In this document: piece by piece, positions 18,030 through 27,856 of the stretch | How positions within the stretch are numbered: the stretch's first letter is position 1 | Layout of the letters: each line of letters starts with the position of its first letter | Assembly (NCBI GenBank): GCA_937924505.1 | Contig: CALDSR010000004.1 | Span: 1 to 64,000 of the forward strand | DNA: 64,000 bases | Source of the DNA: an uncultured Granulosicoccus sp. | Lineage (GTDB): Bacteria > Pseudomonadota > Gammaproteobacteria > Granulosicoccales > Granulosicoccaceae | Reading direction: 5' to 3' | Position numbers and translations under genes: made by a program | Notes under the pieces: model-generated | The model's input: the letters and a program-made list of their open reading frames with translations, nothing else | Told to the model about the DNA's origin: nothing | Databases searched by the model: none

Positions 18030-21000
18030 ATGAATAGGAAACGCTTTAAAGCGAATCCTCTGGTGCAGTCCTGCGCCGCATTAATGATGATGGGAAGCAT
18101 TGCTTTCACCACATCATCTGTGTGGGCAGTGACACAAGCCGGAGAGGAAATAAAAAACCTGGCGACAGTAACGTATGAAGATGCCGCTGGTAATGTATTT
18201 TCAGCACAATCGAATGAAGCGATTGTCGTTGTTGCACAAGTATATTCCGCTACCTTGGGTGTTGACGTTGATGTCAATGCAGCTGCAGGAACCACGGTCT
18301 ACTTACCGTATATTCTGACCAATACAGGTAATGGAACAGATACCTTTGACCTGAACGCGGTCAATGGAACATTCGGTGATATTTCTTCCCCTAATATCAC
18401 GATCTTTAACGATGTCAACGGTAATGGTGAGCCGGATCCAGGTCCTGGTGAGCCTGCCATTACCGAGGTTACTCTTGCTCAAGGCGATTTCGCAAACCTC
18501 GTTGTCGCTGTCGTCGTGCCTCCCGGTGCGTCAGCTGGCCAGACACTTGGCGTTACGTTGACAGCAGAAGCTCGGGAAGGCGGTACTGCTGCAGTTCAAA
18601 ATTCTGTTACCGACCTGAGTGCTGGTGGCGGACGAGATACCCTTGACGGTACAAATCAATCGTTGATCACGGTAACCAACGACGCCGTAATTGATATCAG
18701 CAAAAGCGCTGTCCATGATCCCGCTAATAATCAGATTAGCTACACATTGACAGTGCAGAATAATGGTGGTCAGGCTGCAAGAAACGTCGTGATTTTTGAC
18801 GGATTGCCTGAAAACACAACACTGGTGACGTCTGGTGTATCTGGTCTGATCGGACCTGCTGATACGCTTGATACCGCAGGTATATTGTCAGAAGCGGTTG
18901 TAAACGTAGATTTGAACGCTGATGGCGACTTAACTGACGTCGATGAAGTGGGTTTGGGTTTGGACCTGAACAATAATGGCGTTTCAACCGATACGGGTGT
19001 TCAAGGTATTTATGCCATTGATGCAGAACTTCCTGCCGGAAACACGGTTACCGTGACGTTCACAGTCAGTTATCTGCCAGCAGACTTCAATGGCGGGGAC
19101 CCGATAGACAACCAGGCGTACATCTCAGCTGATACTGATAGCGATGTAGGCGCGGACATATTGGTTTCGTCAAACACGACGACAACACTGGTTGATGCAG
19201 ACTTTGGTGTCGAAATTACCGATACCGGTATTAACGGCGCTCCTGGTGTCAACGATGGTGGTGATGATGACAATGCGAATAACCGTGATCAATTGGTTGA
19301 TCAGGCGGCTGCCGGTGGTGTAGCAGTATTTACTGCCATAGTGACCAATACCGGAAATTCGAACGATACGTTTGAATTGTCAATCTCGCCAACTGATAAC
19401 AACTTTCCCGCAGGCACCGTTTTCACATTCTTTGATCAAAGTGGTGTGGTACAACTGACTGCAACCAACGGCTCAGGAATTGATACTGGATCTCTGGCGC
19501 CAAATGAGTCAAGGACTATCGTTGTTACCGCAACGCTTCCAGCGACAGCAGCGGGTGATCCTCCTGCGCCAGCGACTGAGTACCAGGCAACTGTAGTTGC
19601 GGTATCAGCCAATGATCCAAATGTTGACCCAGCTTCCAGTGAAGTAGATATCAGCCTGACAACGATAATTGTTGCTGAGGCGGATTTACACAATAGCGCG
19701 AACGGAGTTATTGGCACCGATGAAGATCCACTAGGTGCAGCCCCTTATGCGGCTATTACAACATTCGCTGGTCAGCCAGGTACTACTGTCACTATCCCTT
19801 TGTACATTGATAACGAAAGTGGCGGATCAGATTCTTTCGTACTTGATGCCGGTTCATCGTTTGCTGCCAATACCCTGGGTAGCTTGCCGCCGGGGTGGAC
19901 AGTTGAATTTTTTATCGGTAACGGTTCAGGTACCGCTACAGGATCGCCGGTAACATCAACCACGACAATTCCAGGTGGCGTTGTTGACTTTGAAATCATC
20001 GCTGTTGTGAGTGTTCCAGCTGATGCAACACAGGCTGTCAACAACTTTGTTTTCGATAATGACGGTGATGGTACTCCTGACACGCTTGATAATAATATTG
20101 TCGCTGGTAATCCTGATGGTGATGGCGACGGCGATTACCCGATATTTTTCCAGATTACGTCCCTGAATACTGGCGCAACTGATATCAAGCTCGATGCCAT
20201 TGACGTGAATGACTCACGAACCTTGTCGCTGATAACACCAAGCAGCAACAATGTTGATCCTGGTAATAGCGTTGTCTACACACATTTGTTGACTAACGAC
20301 GGCAACGTCACCGAATCTGTCGAAATTACCGGTGCCAATAGTCAGGCAGGCTGGAATAATTCGATCTCAATCGATACCAATGGTGATGGCGTAGCTGATA
20401 CGGTACTCACTAATCTTGCCGTTGGCGCCATCACTGTCCAACAAAACAACGGTGTCGATGTGGTTGTTAATGTCACTGATGTTGACAACAATGGCATCGT
20501 TGAAATTGAGTTGTTGCCCAGCTTCAGTATCCCACTAACAGCGACAGTATTCTCGCCTGCCAATGCGCCAATAAATCAGACTGATTTATTTACCATTACG
20601 GCAAGCAATATTGATCCGGCAGGGCCCTCAGTGATCGTGGTTGACCAGACTACTATTGTCAATGGCCAGGTCGAGATAACCAAATCAGTTGCAATAGACT
20701 TTGATTGTATTGGTGGGGCAGATACACCCTTCCTCGCAGTGCAAACTGCGACAGTCGAGCCAGGTCAATGTGCGATTTGGCAGGTTGTTGCTGAAAACTC
20801 AGGGTCTGTTGATGCACTGAACGTCATCATTACAGATTCGGTAACAGAATTCAGCGACTATGAGCCGGGTTCATTGATGTACTGCCTCGGAGATGCATGT
20901 GCGCCGGGTCCAGTCACTGACGCGGCTGATACTGATGCTGGTACCGTTACCGGTTCGTCAGTTGTGTTTTACATCGGTGATGGTATTAACCCGGGCGCTG

Positions 21001-21065
21001 GTGAAGGCGGACTTCTGATCTCTGGTCAGAAAGCCACTACACAGTTCAAGGTACGAGTACAGTAA
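18030..21065 (+). CDS. secreted DUF11-type repeat protein, paralogue of 27857-30469
   Basis: 1,011 residues; signal peptide to about residue 34 (SIAFTTSSVWAVTQ). Right after it comes a module shared with the genes at 21122 and 27857 (AGEEIKNLATVTYEDAAGN). Several beta-sandwich modules follow, each announced by an NTGN motif (LTNTGNGTDTFDL, VTNTGNSNDTFELSI, LTNDGNVTESVEITG) and interspersed with Asp-rich, possibly Ca-binding stretches (NDVNGNGEPDPGPGEP, NDGGDDDNANNRDQ). The last domain (about 885-1011) contains four Cys (DFDCIGG, PGQCAIW, MYCLGDACAPG) and ends in TTQFKVRVQ. GAGAGA precedes the ATG. No anchor is present. Confidence 0.78.
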   Translation: MNRKRFKANPLVQSCAALMMMGSIAFTTSSVWAVTQAGEEIKNLATVTYEDAAGNVFSAQSNEAIVVVAQVYSATLGVDVDVNAAAGTTVYLPYILTNTGNGTDTFDLNAVNGTFGDISSPNITIFNDVNGNGEPDPGPGEPAITEVTLAQGDFANLVVAVVVPPGASAGQTLGVTLTAEAREGGTAAVQNSVTDLSAGGGRDTLDGTNQSLITVTNDAVIDISKSAVHDPANNQISYTLTVQNNGGQAARNVVIFDGLPENTTLVTSGVSGLIGPADTLDTAGILSEAVVNVDLNADGDLTDVDEVGLGLDLNNNGVSTDTGVQGIYAIDAELPAGNTVTVTFTVSYLPADFNGGDPIDNQAYISADTDSDVGADILVSSNTTTTLVDADFGVEITDTGINGAPGVNDGGDDDNANNRDQLVDQAAAGGVAVFTAIVTNTGNSNDTFELSISPTDNNFPAGTVFTFFDQSGVVQLTATNGSGIDTGSLAPNESRTIVVTATLPATAAGDPPAPATEYQATVVAVSANDPNVDPASSEVDISLTTIIVAEADLHNSANGVIGTDEDPLGAAPYAAITTFAGQPGTTVTIPLYIDNESGGSDSFVLDAGSSFAANTLGSLPPGWTVEFFIGNGSGTATGSPVTSTTTIPGGVVDFEIIAVVSVPADATQAVNNFVFDNDGDGTPDTLDNNIVAGNPDGDGDGDYPIFFQITSLNTGATDIKLDAIDVNDSRTLSLITPSSNNVDPGNSVVYTHLLTNDGNVTESVEITGANSQAGWNNSISIDTNGDGVADTVLTNLAVGAITVQQNNGVDVVVNVTDVDNNGIVEIELLPSFSIPLTATVFSPANAPINQTDLFTITASNIDPAGPSVIVVDQTTIVNGQVEITKSVAIDFDCIGGADTPFLAVQTATVEPGQCAIWQVVAENSGSVDALNVIITDSVTEFSDYEPGSLMYCLGDACAPGPVTDAADTDAGTVTGSSVVFYIGDGINPGAGEGGLLISGQKATTQFKVRVQ

Positions 21066-21076
21066 AAATGGATGAC

Positions 21077-21105
21077 AGGCGCCTTCGCACACAGTGAAGG
21101 CGCCT
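21077..21105 (+). terminator. 10-bp perfect hairpin between two surface-protein genes
   Basis: AGGCGCCTTC and GAAGGCGCCT pair perfectly around a 9-nt loop, 12 nt after the stop of the upstream gene, followed by TTATTC. It is a strong hairpin with a poor T-run; it may attenuate rather than stop transcription into the 21122 gene, whose start is only 17 nt further. Confidence 0.7.
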
Positions 21106-21121
21106 TATTCCTGTGATTATT

Positions 21122-24100
21122 ATGCATCTCGAACGCTCAAGATGTGTATTGTTCTTCTTGCTCTGGTGGATATCCACCAGCATGACATTCGCAGCCACAA
21201 CTGCGGGATCTGAAATACTCAATACTGCCGTACTGATCTATATAGACAGCAGCAGCGGCGAAACAGTTGAAGTTGAGTCGAATACTTCGCGGCTTCTTGT
21301 GTCTGAAGTCAGGCGCTTCGAGTTCAATGCTTCCCAATCTGCCAGTAGTCGACCGGGTGAGACCGTTCATTTTGCCCATTTTCTGCGAAACACCGGCAAC
21401 GTTGAGGATCGCTACACGCTCTTGACCGAAAACGGTATAGCTGATAATCGAGATTTACAGAATCTACAGTTGGTAATAGATACCAACGGGAATGGGCTTG
21501 CAGACTCTGACGAGCCTTCGATTACTGAGCCCGTATTGTTGCTTCCAGACGAAACGCTGGGCATTGTTGTCAGTGGTGTCGTCCCGGATGATGTCGTCGC
21601 TACCGATACGATTGAAATACAGATACACGCTCAATCTCAGGATTCAGCGCTTGCAACACAGACCAATCGTGACGATATAACTATTGCCGCAACGGCTTCA
21701 TTGGCCGTTGATCTTTCCCTGTCGACGAGTTGTGAGGTGGATTTACCGCCAGGCGAACGTGTTGATGTCACCGTTAGTGCCGTAAATTCTGCACCGGTTT
21801 TGCCTGATTCCAACGAATATCTTGTCGATGGTGATATCCGTCAAGGTGTATTGCTTGAACTGTCGATTCCCTCAGAGATGCAACTGATCCGGGATCCGTT
21901 TCTCGACATTGAGGCATTTCAGGCTATTGCCCTGGTACAAGAGGCTACCAGTGGCGACAACTGGATGCGTTACGAGCAGTGGCAAGGGACATCCACGTTG
22001 AATCGCGTCGCGTTGTTGATTCCTGCTGAGTCACTTGATACCAATGAGCTGAATGAATTCAGCTTTGGTCTGACGAGTATCGACCTGCCAGCTGGACAAA
22101 CACGATTTGATCTCATTGCAGGTATCGATGAAGATAATGATGGTGACTTGGATAGTACGTCGGCCTCAGCTTGTGTCAGTTATTTTGTTGGAGCCGCGGC
22201 AACTGGGACCGAAATCCGTTTCATCGAAACAAATCTGAATTTGCAGCGAAGCAACCAGACACCGAATTTTGTCAATGACAACGATTTCATCGACGCTCCG
22301 GTCTACCATCTGACAAACTCCTTGTCAGAGACGCCGCAAGTCACGTCAGACGATGCTTTCAATTTGTCTTCTCGACGTGCCGTTTATGTCGAATTGAATG
22401 GCAATGTCAGCTCCGAGCTCGTGTTGAGTTCCGAGGCAGGCGTGCGTCATGTCTCCGTTGATGTATCTTCGGCAGAGACGAGAGACTTTGTAAAGTTGTT
22501 GCTGCGTGAAACAGCCCTGGGTAGCAATCGTTTTCGTAGTGTGAAACCACTGTATCTGGAAGAGGGTGCGGTTGCTGATGGAAGCTGGTGTCCTTTCGAT
22601 GCCAATGCCGCTCTGGATTTGCCGATCGACTTTACAGATACCTCGGAAACTTGCGTACTCGGAAGTCAGCGTGGTGACGTTCTTGCGGTGTCTTTCGTCG
22701 ATCCTGCGTTGAATACCGACACCTTTGATACGGCATTGGTGGATCCGTCCGGCCGGGTTTTTGATTCAATAACTCTTACCGGAATAACGGATGCGCTCGT
22801 ATCTGTATTCGATGGTAACTCTCTGGCTATTGACCCAATCAGTGGCAGTCCCATCGAAATGATGACTGATACTGATGGACGTTTTGATCTGCCGAGACTA
22901 TCCCCTGGTGCATCCTACAGCTTCCAGGTGTCACCGCCAGAGAGTCATGCCTTTCCGTCGTTGGTGTCGCCCGATCGTTTCACCAACGACAATGTTGTGG
23001 CGGCATCCTACGGCGCGGAAGGCTATCAGTCTACCGAGTCTGGCTTGTTCGCTGTTTTCGCGAACGAACCTCCACCTCTTATCGACATACCTGTTGACCC
23101 TGCTAATCGGGAGACTTTGATTGCAGCAGTGAAAACTGCATCAAGTCAATCAGTGGAAGTGGGAGACATTGTCAGTTACACCGTTGCGGTGACGAATCAA
23201 AGTACGGGCGACATGAGTGAATTGTCCGTACTTGACATTCCCCCCTATGGATTTCGCTATATCCCTGGCTCCACCAGTGCCAACGGAGTCGTGGTGCAGG
23301 ATCCGGAGCGGGTATCCATTGCTGACAACCTTGTTACGTCAGACGGTGCGGCCTTGCGATTTTTATTCGATGAACTAAGCGCCGGTGAGACCGTTGAAGT
23401 TGTCTATCGCTTGCAGGCAACTGCCGCAGCGATGGAGGGTGATGGAGTCAACACTGCTATAGCGAGTGCACAAACGATCAGTGGATTTGAATTGGTGGCA
23501 GCACCGAGTCGTGCTGATGTTGATGTTAGAACGCGCGGCATATTTTCGGACGATGCCATTCTTTTTGGCAAGGTCTACGTAGATGCAGACTGTGACCATT
23601 TACAAGATCACGCGGAATGGCCAATTGCCGGCGTAAAACTCTACTTGCAGGATGGCACCTTTGTCGTCACGGATGAGGATGGTCAATACAGTCTTTATGG
23701 CTTGAGGCCCGGCTTGCATGTAATCAAGGTTGATCCCATCACATTACCGGATGGTCTGTATCTTAAACCGATAGACAATCGCAATGTCGCTGACGCCGAT
23801 AGTCGATTCGTCGACTTGGTTGCAGGGGATATGCACCGGGCGGACTTTGCTGGATTTTGCCCGTCGGAGAACGTCGAGCAAGTTTATGAGGAGCTCAGAA
23901 AACGAAACGAAAGTCTTCGAGGCTCATGGGTGCTTGAGGAAGCTACGCTGTTTGACCCGGACGGTGCCTCTCGCCAACTCAGTGATGCTCAACGGGCAGG
24001 TGCTGATGGCGATCTTTCCAGCGGGTTTGTTACTGACCCGCAGCTACGACGTATTCGTGAAAGCAAAAAGTTAGATGAAGATGATGAACCCTTGCAAGAC

Positions 24101-27100
24101 GCGGCAGGTAAATCTGGCGTGAATTTGTCCGATGCTGCGAGTGAACTGGATATAGACCCCAACTTGGCGTTAAGTGGTCTGCGATCGACTGACACGACGG
24201 AGGGTGTCGCAAGGGATCCACCTGGCACTGTAGATAAAATCGCCACTGTTGGCGTTGACGGTCGTCCGAAAATGGGTGACCCGAAAGAAATTGCCGCAGA
24301 CATCACTGCTGAGCAAGCCAAAAATGGAACGTTTCTCTGGCCGTTCGATGAGTTCAGTACGGATGGGCGTTTTATGGCGGTTGTGCGCTCGGGAATTGAT
24401 CCGATTTTATATGTGGATGATGTTGCGGTGCCTGATACTCAGATCGGTGAGCGTATAGTCAACCGACGCGAGAAGGCGCAAGTTGTCGCATGGTATGGCA
24501 TCAAGCTTAAACCAGGCAGCAATAAGGTGGAAATTCGCGGTAAGGACAGTTTCGGTAACGAACGCGTGCTTGCCACAAGTAATTTCAAGCGACCGGCGGC
24601 GGGTGTCAGGCTGATCATGCGAACCCGTGTCGATACGATACCGGCTGATGGTGGTCGGTCTGTCGTGCCGATAGACATTGTGATCAACGATGCGAATGGC
24701 TATCCAGCAAACGGTGTTTACTTTGTCAGCCTTGGGACGACAGCAGGTGAGTTTGTCGAACCAGATCTTCAATTGAGTGAACCGGGCACACAGGTCCGCA
24801 TAGAGAATGGTCGTGGCAAGATTCACATTAGAAGTTCGGACTTGACTGGTCCGATGCGTATCTCTGCGCGTGCGGGCAATATGGAGTCATCATTGAACAT
24901 ATTGCAGATCGCCTCAGCGAGGCCATTGGTTGGTGCTGGCTTTGTCAGTATAGGCGGGCGGTACACCCGCGTGCGCACTGGTGATGATACCCGACACGAT
25001 ATCGAGGCGGGGTTTGAGGGTCATGCCCGGGCGGCACTATTTCTTAAAGGCCGGGTGCGGCGTGACTTGACCATGACCCTGTCCTACGATTCTGACAAGG
25101 ATGAAGATACTCGTTTGCTGCGCGACATTAATACTAACGAGTACTACGTGACAGCGGGAGATTCCTCACTTAAAGGGTATGAGGCGCAAAGTCGCAGCAA
25201 ATTGTATTTCAAACTTGAACGAGATCGGCATAGCATTTTGTGGGGTGACTATCTGACTGATCATCAGAGTGACTCACACGATCTGGCGCGTGTACAACGT
25301 ACGCTTACCGGGTTCAACGGTATCTATGACGATAGACGCGACCGTATTCAAATCTTTGCCGCTCGTCAATCAGATGTTCGGACCAGCGAAGAAATTCCTG
25401 GCAACGGTACCGCAATGCTGTTCAGTCTGTCCGGCGCGCCGATTGTCGCCAACAGCGAGGTTATCGAGCTGTTGGTGCGCGATGAGGACAATCCTGGCCT
25501 CGTTATCGAAATTGACCGTTTGAGACGAGGTGTTGACTATGAGATTGACTCTCTCACTGGCCTGTTACGTTTCAGCTCAGTGATTCCGAGTGTCGATGCC
25601 GAATTTAATCCGGTATCCATTCGCGTCAGTTATGACCGTACAACCGATGCAGATAGTCATATCGTTGCGGGACTACGTTGGACGCGAACTTTCAATGAGT
25701 ATATTCGGGCTGGCGTCAGTTTGACAGACGATCAGAATCCGCTTTCCGGTTACCAATTGGGCGGTGTTCACGTCACGGCAAAGCCCACGCAGAACACTGA
25801 TGTTCGCTTGTCTGTTGCTGGGCAAAAAACCAATATTGATGGTCGAGAGGGTCATGCAGAGCGTCTCGAGATCGAACATTTCTGGCGTGGTCGTCGCGAT
25901 CATCGAAGCAGCATGAGTTGGGCGCGCAGTGATGAACAATTTACCAATAACGATGCTGGCATTTCATCTGGGCGAGAAGAATGGCGTCTGGAGCACCAGC
26001 AACCAATTGGCAGTACCACATCACTCAAGGCAACCGCTATTCACAGCGCTTCCACCTCCGACCAACAAAGCATTGGTAATGCATCTCTTGGACTGATCAG
26101 GCGCCTTAATCAGTGGTCGCTAAATGCTGGAACTCGATTCATTTGGAGTGAGGATCCCACAGGAAGGGAATCTTTTCACACGTTGTTTGCTGGTGCGGAG
26201 AGACGATTTATTTTGAAAAACGGCAAACCGCTGAGCTTAAGTGCCGAGTACGAACGAGATGTTGTTGACGCCAATCGCTTTCGGTTAACACTCGGCTCAC
26301 GAGTGCAGGCACATGATCACGTATCGCTTTACGCAAACTATGAATTTGAACGTGGCATTAGTCGCCAGTCACTTGCGGGGGCGGGTAGTGGTAGCCGCAG
26401 ACTTGTTGTGGGTGTTGAGTCGGATGTTTTGCCAGCGACTGAAATTTACAGCGAATACAGGATGCGAAGTGCGTTCTCCAGTTCCAATATAGAAGCCGCA
26501 ACTGGTGTGCGTGGTCGTTATGAAATTGTTCCCGGCCTGAACTTCAGTCCTTCTTTCGAATACATTGACGTACTGGATGGGGAAACCAACTCAGATTCCA
26601 TCGCCCTGTCACTCGGTCTTAGTGATACGCGCAACCCGAATCGCAAGCTCACCGGTCAAGCAGAGGTGCGCGATACTGATTCGAATCGATTCTACGGATT
26701 TCGTGCAACACTCGCGCAGCGTCTGAATATTGACTGGACAACGCTGGTGCGTGAAGAATTTACCAGACAGACACCTGAAATTGGTGAGTTCACCTCGCGC
26801 CACCGTTTCACGCTTGGCCTGGCTCGTCGGCCAAAGCTCGACAATCAACATCACGGTTTGTATTACGCCAGCTGGACAGAGAACTATGGGCCGGAGGACG
26901 GACAGGATTCTCGGGCTTATATCCTTTCCACGCATCAAAATCGTACCGTCAATGAAAAGGTAACTGTCAGTGGTCGCTTGGGCGCCAAATGGCAAACAAC
27001 ACGCTTTGGCACAGGTGACATCAATTCCGAATTGGCACTACTTGATTTGCGCACAACGATTGATCTCGCTCGACGTTGGGAGATTGATCTTCGCGGCGGG

Positions 27101-27313
27101 GTGTTGAGTATTGGCGATGGTGGTGGACAACGGTACTCGATTGGTGCCGGGTTTTCATGGATTGTTGATCGAAACGTTCGGCTCGGGTTTACCTACAACC
27201 TGAAGGGCTTCAGGGAAGAGGATCTCGACGAGCAAGGCTTTAACGCTGAGGGCCTTCATATAGGCCTTGATCTTAAATTTGACGAGGATTGGTTTCAATG
27301 GCTATCCGACTAA
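21122..27313 (+). CDS. very large DUF11/SdrD-like protein with C-terminal outer-membrane beta-barrel
   Basis: 2,063 residues from ATG 21122; a GTG at 21113 is in frame but lies closer to the terminator. Signal peptide to about 24 (LLWWISTSMTFA), then the shared module (AGSEILNTAVLIYIDSSSGE) and an NTGN domain. Further modules: a DUF11 domain at about 665-790 (GDIVSYTVAVTNQSTGD); an SdrD/carboxypeptidase-regulatory-like module at about 808-890 (LFGKVYVDADCDHLQDHAEW); an acidic linker; and Ig-like modules at about 1080-1265. From about 1270 to the end, alternating strands rich in Arg, Tyr and Trp form a barrel (for example LFLKGRVRRDLTMTLSYDSD, LYFKLERDRHSILWGDYL). No TonB box or plug is evident. 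A surface anchor or exporter for its DUF11 neighbours is an inference. The stop overlaps the next gene. Confidence 0.78.
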   Translation: MHLERSRCVLFFLLWWISTSMTFAATTAGSEILNTAVLIYIDSSSGETVEVESNTSRLLVSEVRRFEFNASQSASSRPGETVHFAHFLRNTGNVEDRYTLLTENGIADNRDLQNLQLVIDTNGNGLADSDEPSITEPVLLLPDETLGIVVSGVVPDDVVATDTIEIQIHAQSQDSALATQTNRDDITIAATASLAVDLSLSTSCEVDLPPGERVDVTVSAVNSAPVLPDSNEYLVDGDIRQGVLLELSIPSEMQLIRDPFLDIEAFQAIALVQEATSGDNWMRYEQWQGTSTLNRVALLIPAESLDTNELNEFSFGLTSIDLPAGQTRFDLIAGIDEDNDGDLDSTSASACVSYFVGAAATGTEIRFIETNLNLQRSNQTPNFVNDNDFIDAPVYHLTNSLSETPQVTSDDAFNLSSRRAVYVELNGNVSSELVLSSEAGVRHVSVDVSSAETRDFVKLLLRETALGSNRFRSVKPLYLEEGAVADGSWCPFDANAALDLPIDFTDTSETCVLGSQRGDVLAVSFVDPALNTDTFDTALVDPSGRVFDSITLTGITDALVSVFDGNSLAIDPISGSPIEMMTDTDGRFDLPRLSPGASYSFQVSPPESHAFPSLVSPDRFTNDNVVAASYGAEGYQSTESGLFAVFANEPPPLIDIPVDPANRETLIAAVKTASSQSVEVGDIVSYTVAVTNQSTGDMSELSVLDIPPYGFRYIPGSTSANGVVVQDPERVSIADNLVTSDGAALRFLFDELSAGETVEVVYRLQATAAAMEGDGVNTAIASAQTISGFELVAAPSRADVDVRTRGIFSDDAILFGKVYVDADCDHLQDHAEWPIAGVKLYLQDGTFVVTDEDGQYSLYGLRPGLHVIKVDPITLPDGLYLKPIDNRNVADADSRFVDLVAGDMHRADFAGFCPSENVEQVYEELRKRNESLRGSWVLEEATLFDPDGASRQLSDAQRAGADGDLSSGFVTDPQLRRIRESKKLDEDDEPLQDAAGKSGVNLSDAASELDIDPNLALSGLRSTDTTEGVARDPPGTVDKIATVGVDGRPKMGDPKEIAADITAEQAKNGTFLWPFDEFSTDGRFMAVVRSGIDPILYVDDVAVPDTQIGERIVNRREKAQVVAWYGIKLKPGSNKVEIRGKDSFGNERVLATSNFKRPAAGVRLIMRTRVDTIPADGGRSVVPIDIVINDANGYPANGVYFVSLGTTAGEFVEPDLQLSEPGTQVRIENGRGKIHIRSSDLTGPMRISARAGNMESSLNILQIASARPLVGAGFVSIGGRYTRVRTGDDTRHDIEAGFEGHARAALFLKGRVRRDLTMTLSYDSDKDEDTRLLRDINTNEYYVTAGDSSLKGYEAQSRSKLYFKLERDRHSILWGDYLTDHQSDSHDLARVQRTLTGFNGIYDDRRDRIQIFAARQSDVRTSEEIPGNGTAMLFSLSGAPIVANSEVIELLVRDEDNPGLVIEIDRLRRGVDYEIDSLTGLLRFSSVIPSVDAEFNPVSIRVSYDRTTDADSHIVAGLRWTRTFNEYIRAGVSLTDDQNPLSGYQLGGVHVTAKPTQNTDVRLSVAGQKTNIDGREGHAERLEIEHFWRGRRDHRSSMSWARSDEQFTNNDAGISSGREEWRLEHQQPIGSTTSLKATAIHSASTSDQQSIGNASLGLIRRLNQWSLNAGTRFIWSEDPTGRESFHTLFAGAERRFILKNGKPLSLSAEYERDVVDANRFRLTLGSRVQAHDHVSLYANYEFERGISRQSLAGAGSGSRRLVVGVESDVLPATEIYSEYRMRSAFSSSNIEAATGVRGRYEIVPGLNFSPSFEYIDVLDGETNSDSIALSLGLSDTRNPNRKLTGQAEVRDTDSNRFYGFRATLAQRLNIDWTTLVREEFTRQTPEIGEFTSRHRFTLGLARRPKLDNQHHGLYYASWTENYGPEDGQDSRAYILSTHQNRTVNEKVTVSGRLGAKWQTTRFGTGDINSELALLDLRTTIDLARRWEIDLRGGVLSIGDGGGQRYSIGAGFSWIVDRNVRLGFTYNLKGFREEDLDEQGFNAEGLHIGLDLKFDEDWFQWLSD

Positions 27314-27852
27314 AAGAGCGGGTGCGCCTGGTTCTTATGACCCTTGCGCTTTTGCCTGTGGTTAACGCGTGTGTCAGCACTGAAGAGCTCTATGCACAAT
27401 ACGACTTACATTCGTGTGAGGTGGATCTTCCAGAACCCCGAATACAACAGGCGACTCTTGCTTTCAGTCAACAGCTGTGGAATCCAGCTGTGTATTTTGA
27501 CTACGATGATCATGAACTGGATGAAGAAGGTTATGAGCTTCTGGAAGTCACCGCCGCCATCATGAATCAGCGCGAGGAGCTTAATGTGGGTTTGCAAGGT
27601 TTTGCTGATCGAATTGGCGGCATCAGTTACAACATTCGTTTGTCGGGCAAGCGAGTCGACACCGTGATGCGATTTTTGACCGAACGTGGCATAGCGCCTT
27701 CGCGCATCGTTGCACAACCGTTGGGCGAAGGCTTGCCGCAGTTCGGCTCGAACGATGCTGAGGCAAGAGCGACGAACAGACGGGTCGAGTTGGTATTGCT
27801 CGACGCTAAAGGACGTCCGATAAGTCCATTGTTCGAGTTTTCGGATTTGTAG
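27298..27852 (+). CDS. OmpA-domain (probable lipoprotein) partner of the barrel protein
   Basis: 184 residues from ATG 27298, which lies 16 nt inside the preceding gene: strong translational coupling. N-terminal basic and hydrophobic signal ending VVNAC, a lipobox with an unusual Asn at -2. The OmpA/MotB peptidoglycan-binding domain fills residues of about 65-175: AVYFDYDDHELDEEGYELL, LQGFADRIGGISYNIRLSGK, then ARATNRRVELVLL with the Arg pair that binds diaminopimelate. It probably ties the barrel protein to the cell wall, as Pal or OmpA-type proteins do. An upstream in-frame TTG (27289) is less likely. Confidence 0.85.
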   Translation: MAIRLKERVRLVLMTLALLPVVNACVSTEELYAQYDLHSCEVDLPEPRIQQATLAFSQQLWNPAVYFDYDDHELDEEGYELLEVTAAIMNQREELNVGLQGFADRIGGISYNIRLSGKRVDTVMRFLTERGIAPSRIVAQPLGEGLPQFGSNDAEARATNRRVELVLLDAKGRPISPLFEFSDL

Positions 27853-27856
27853 ATTC

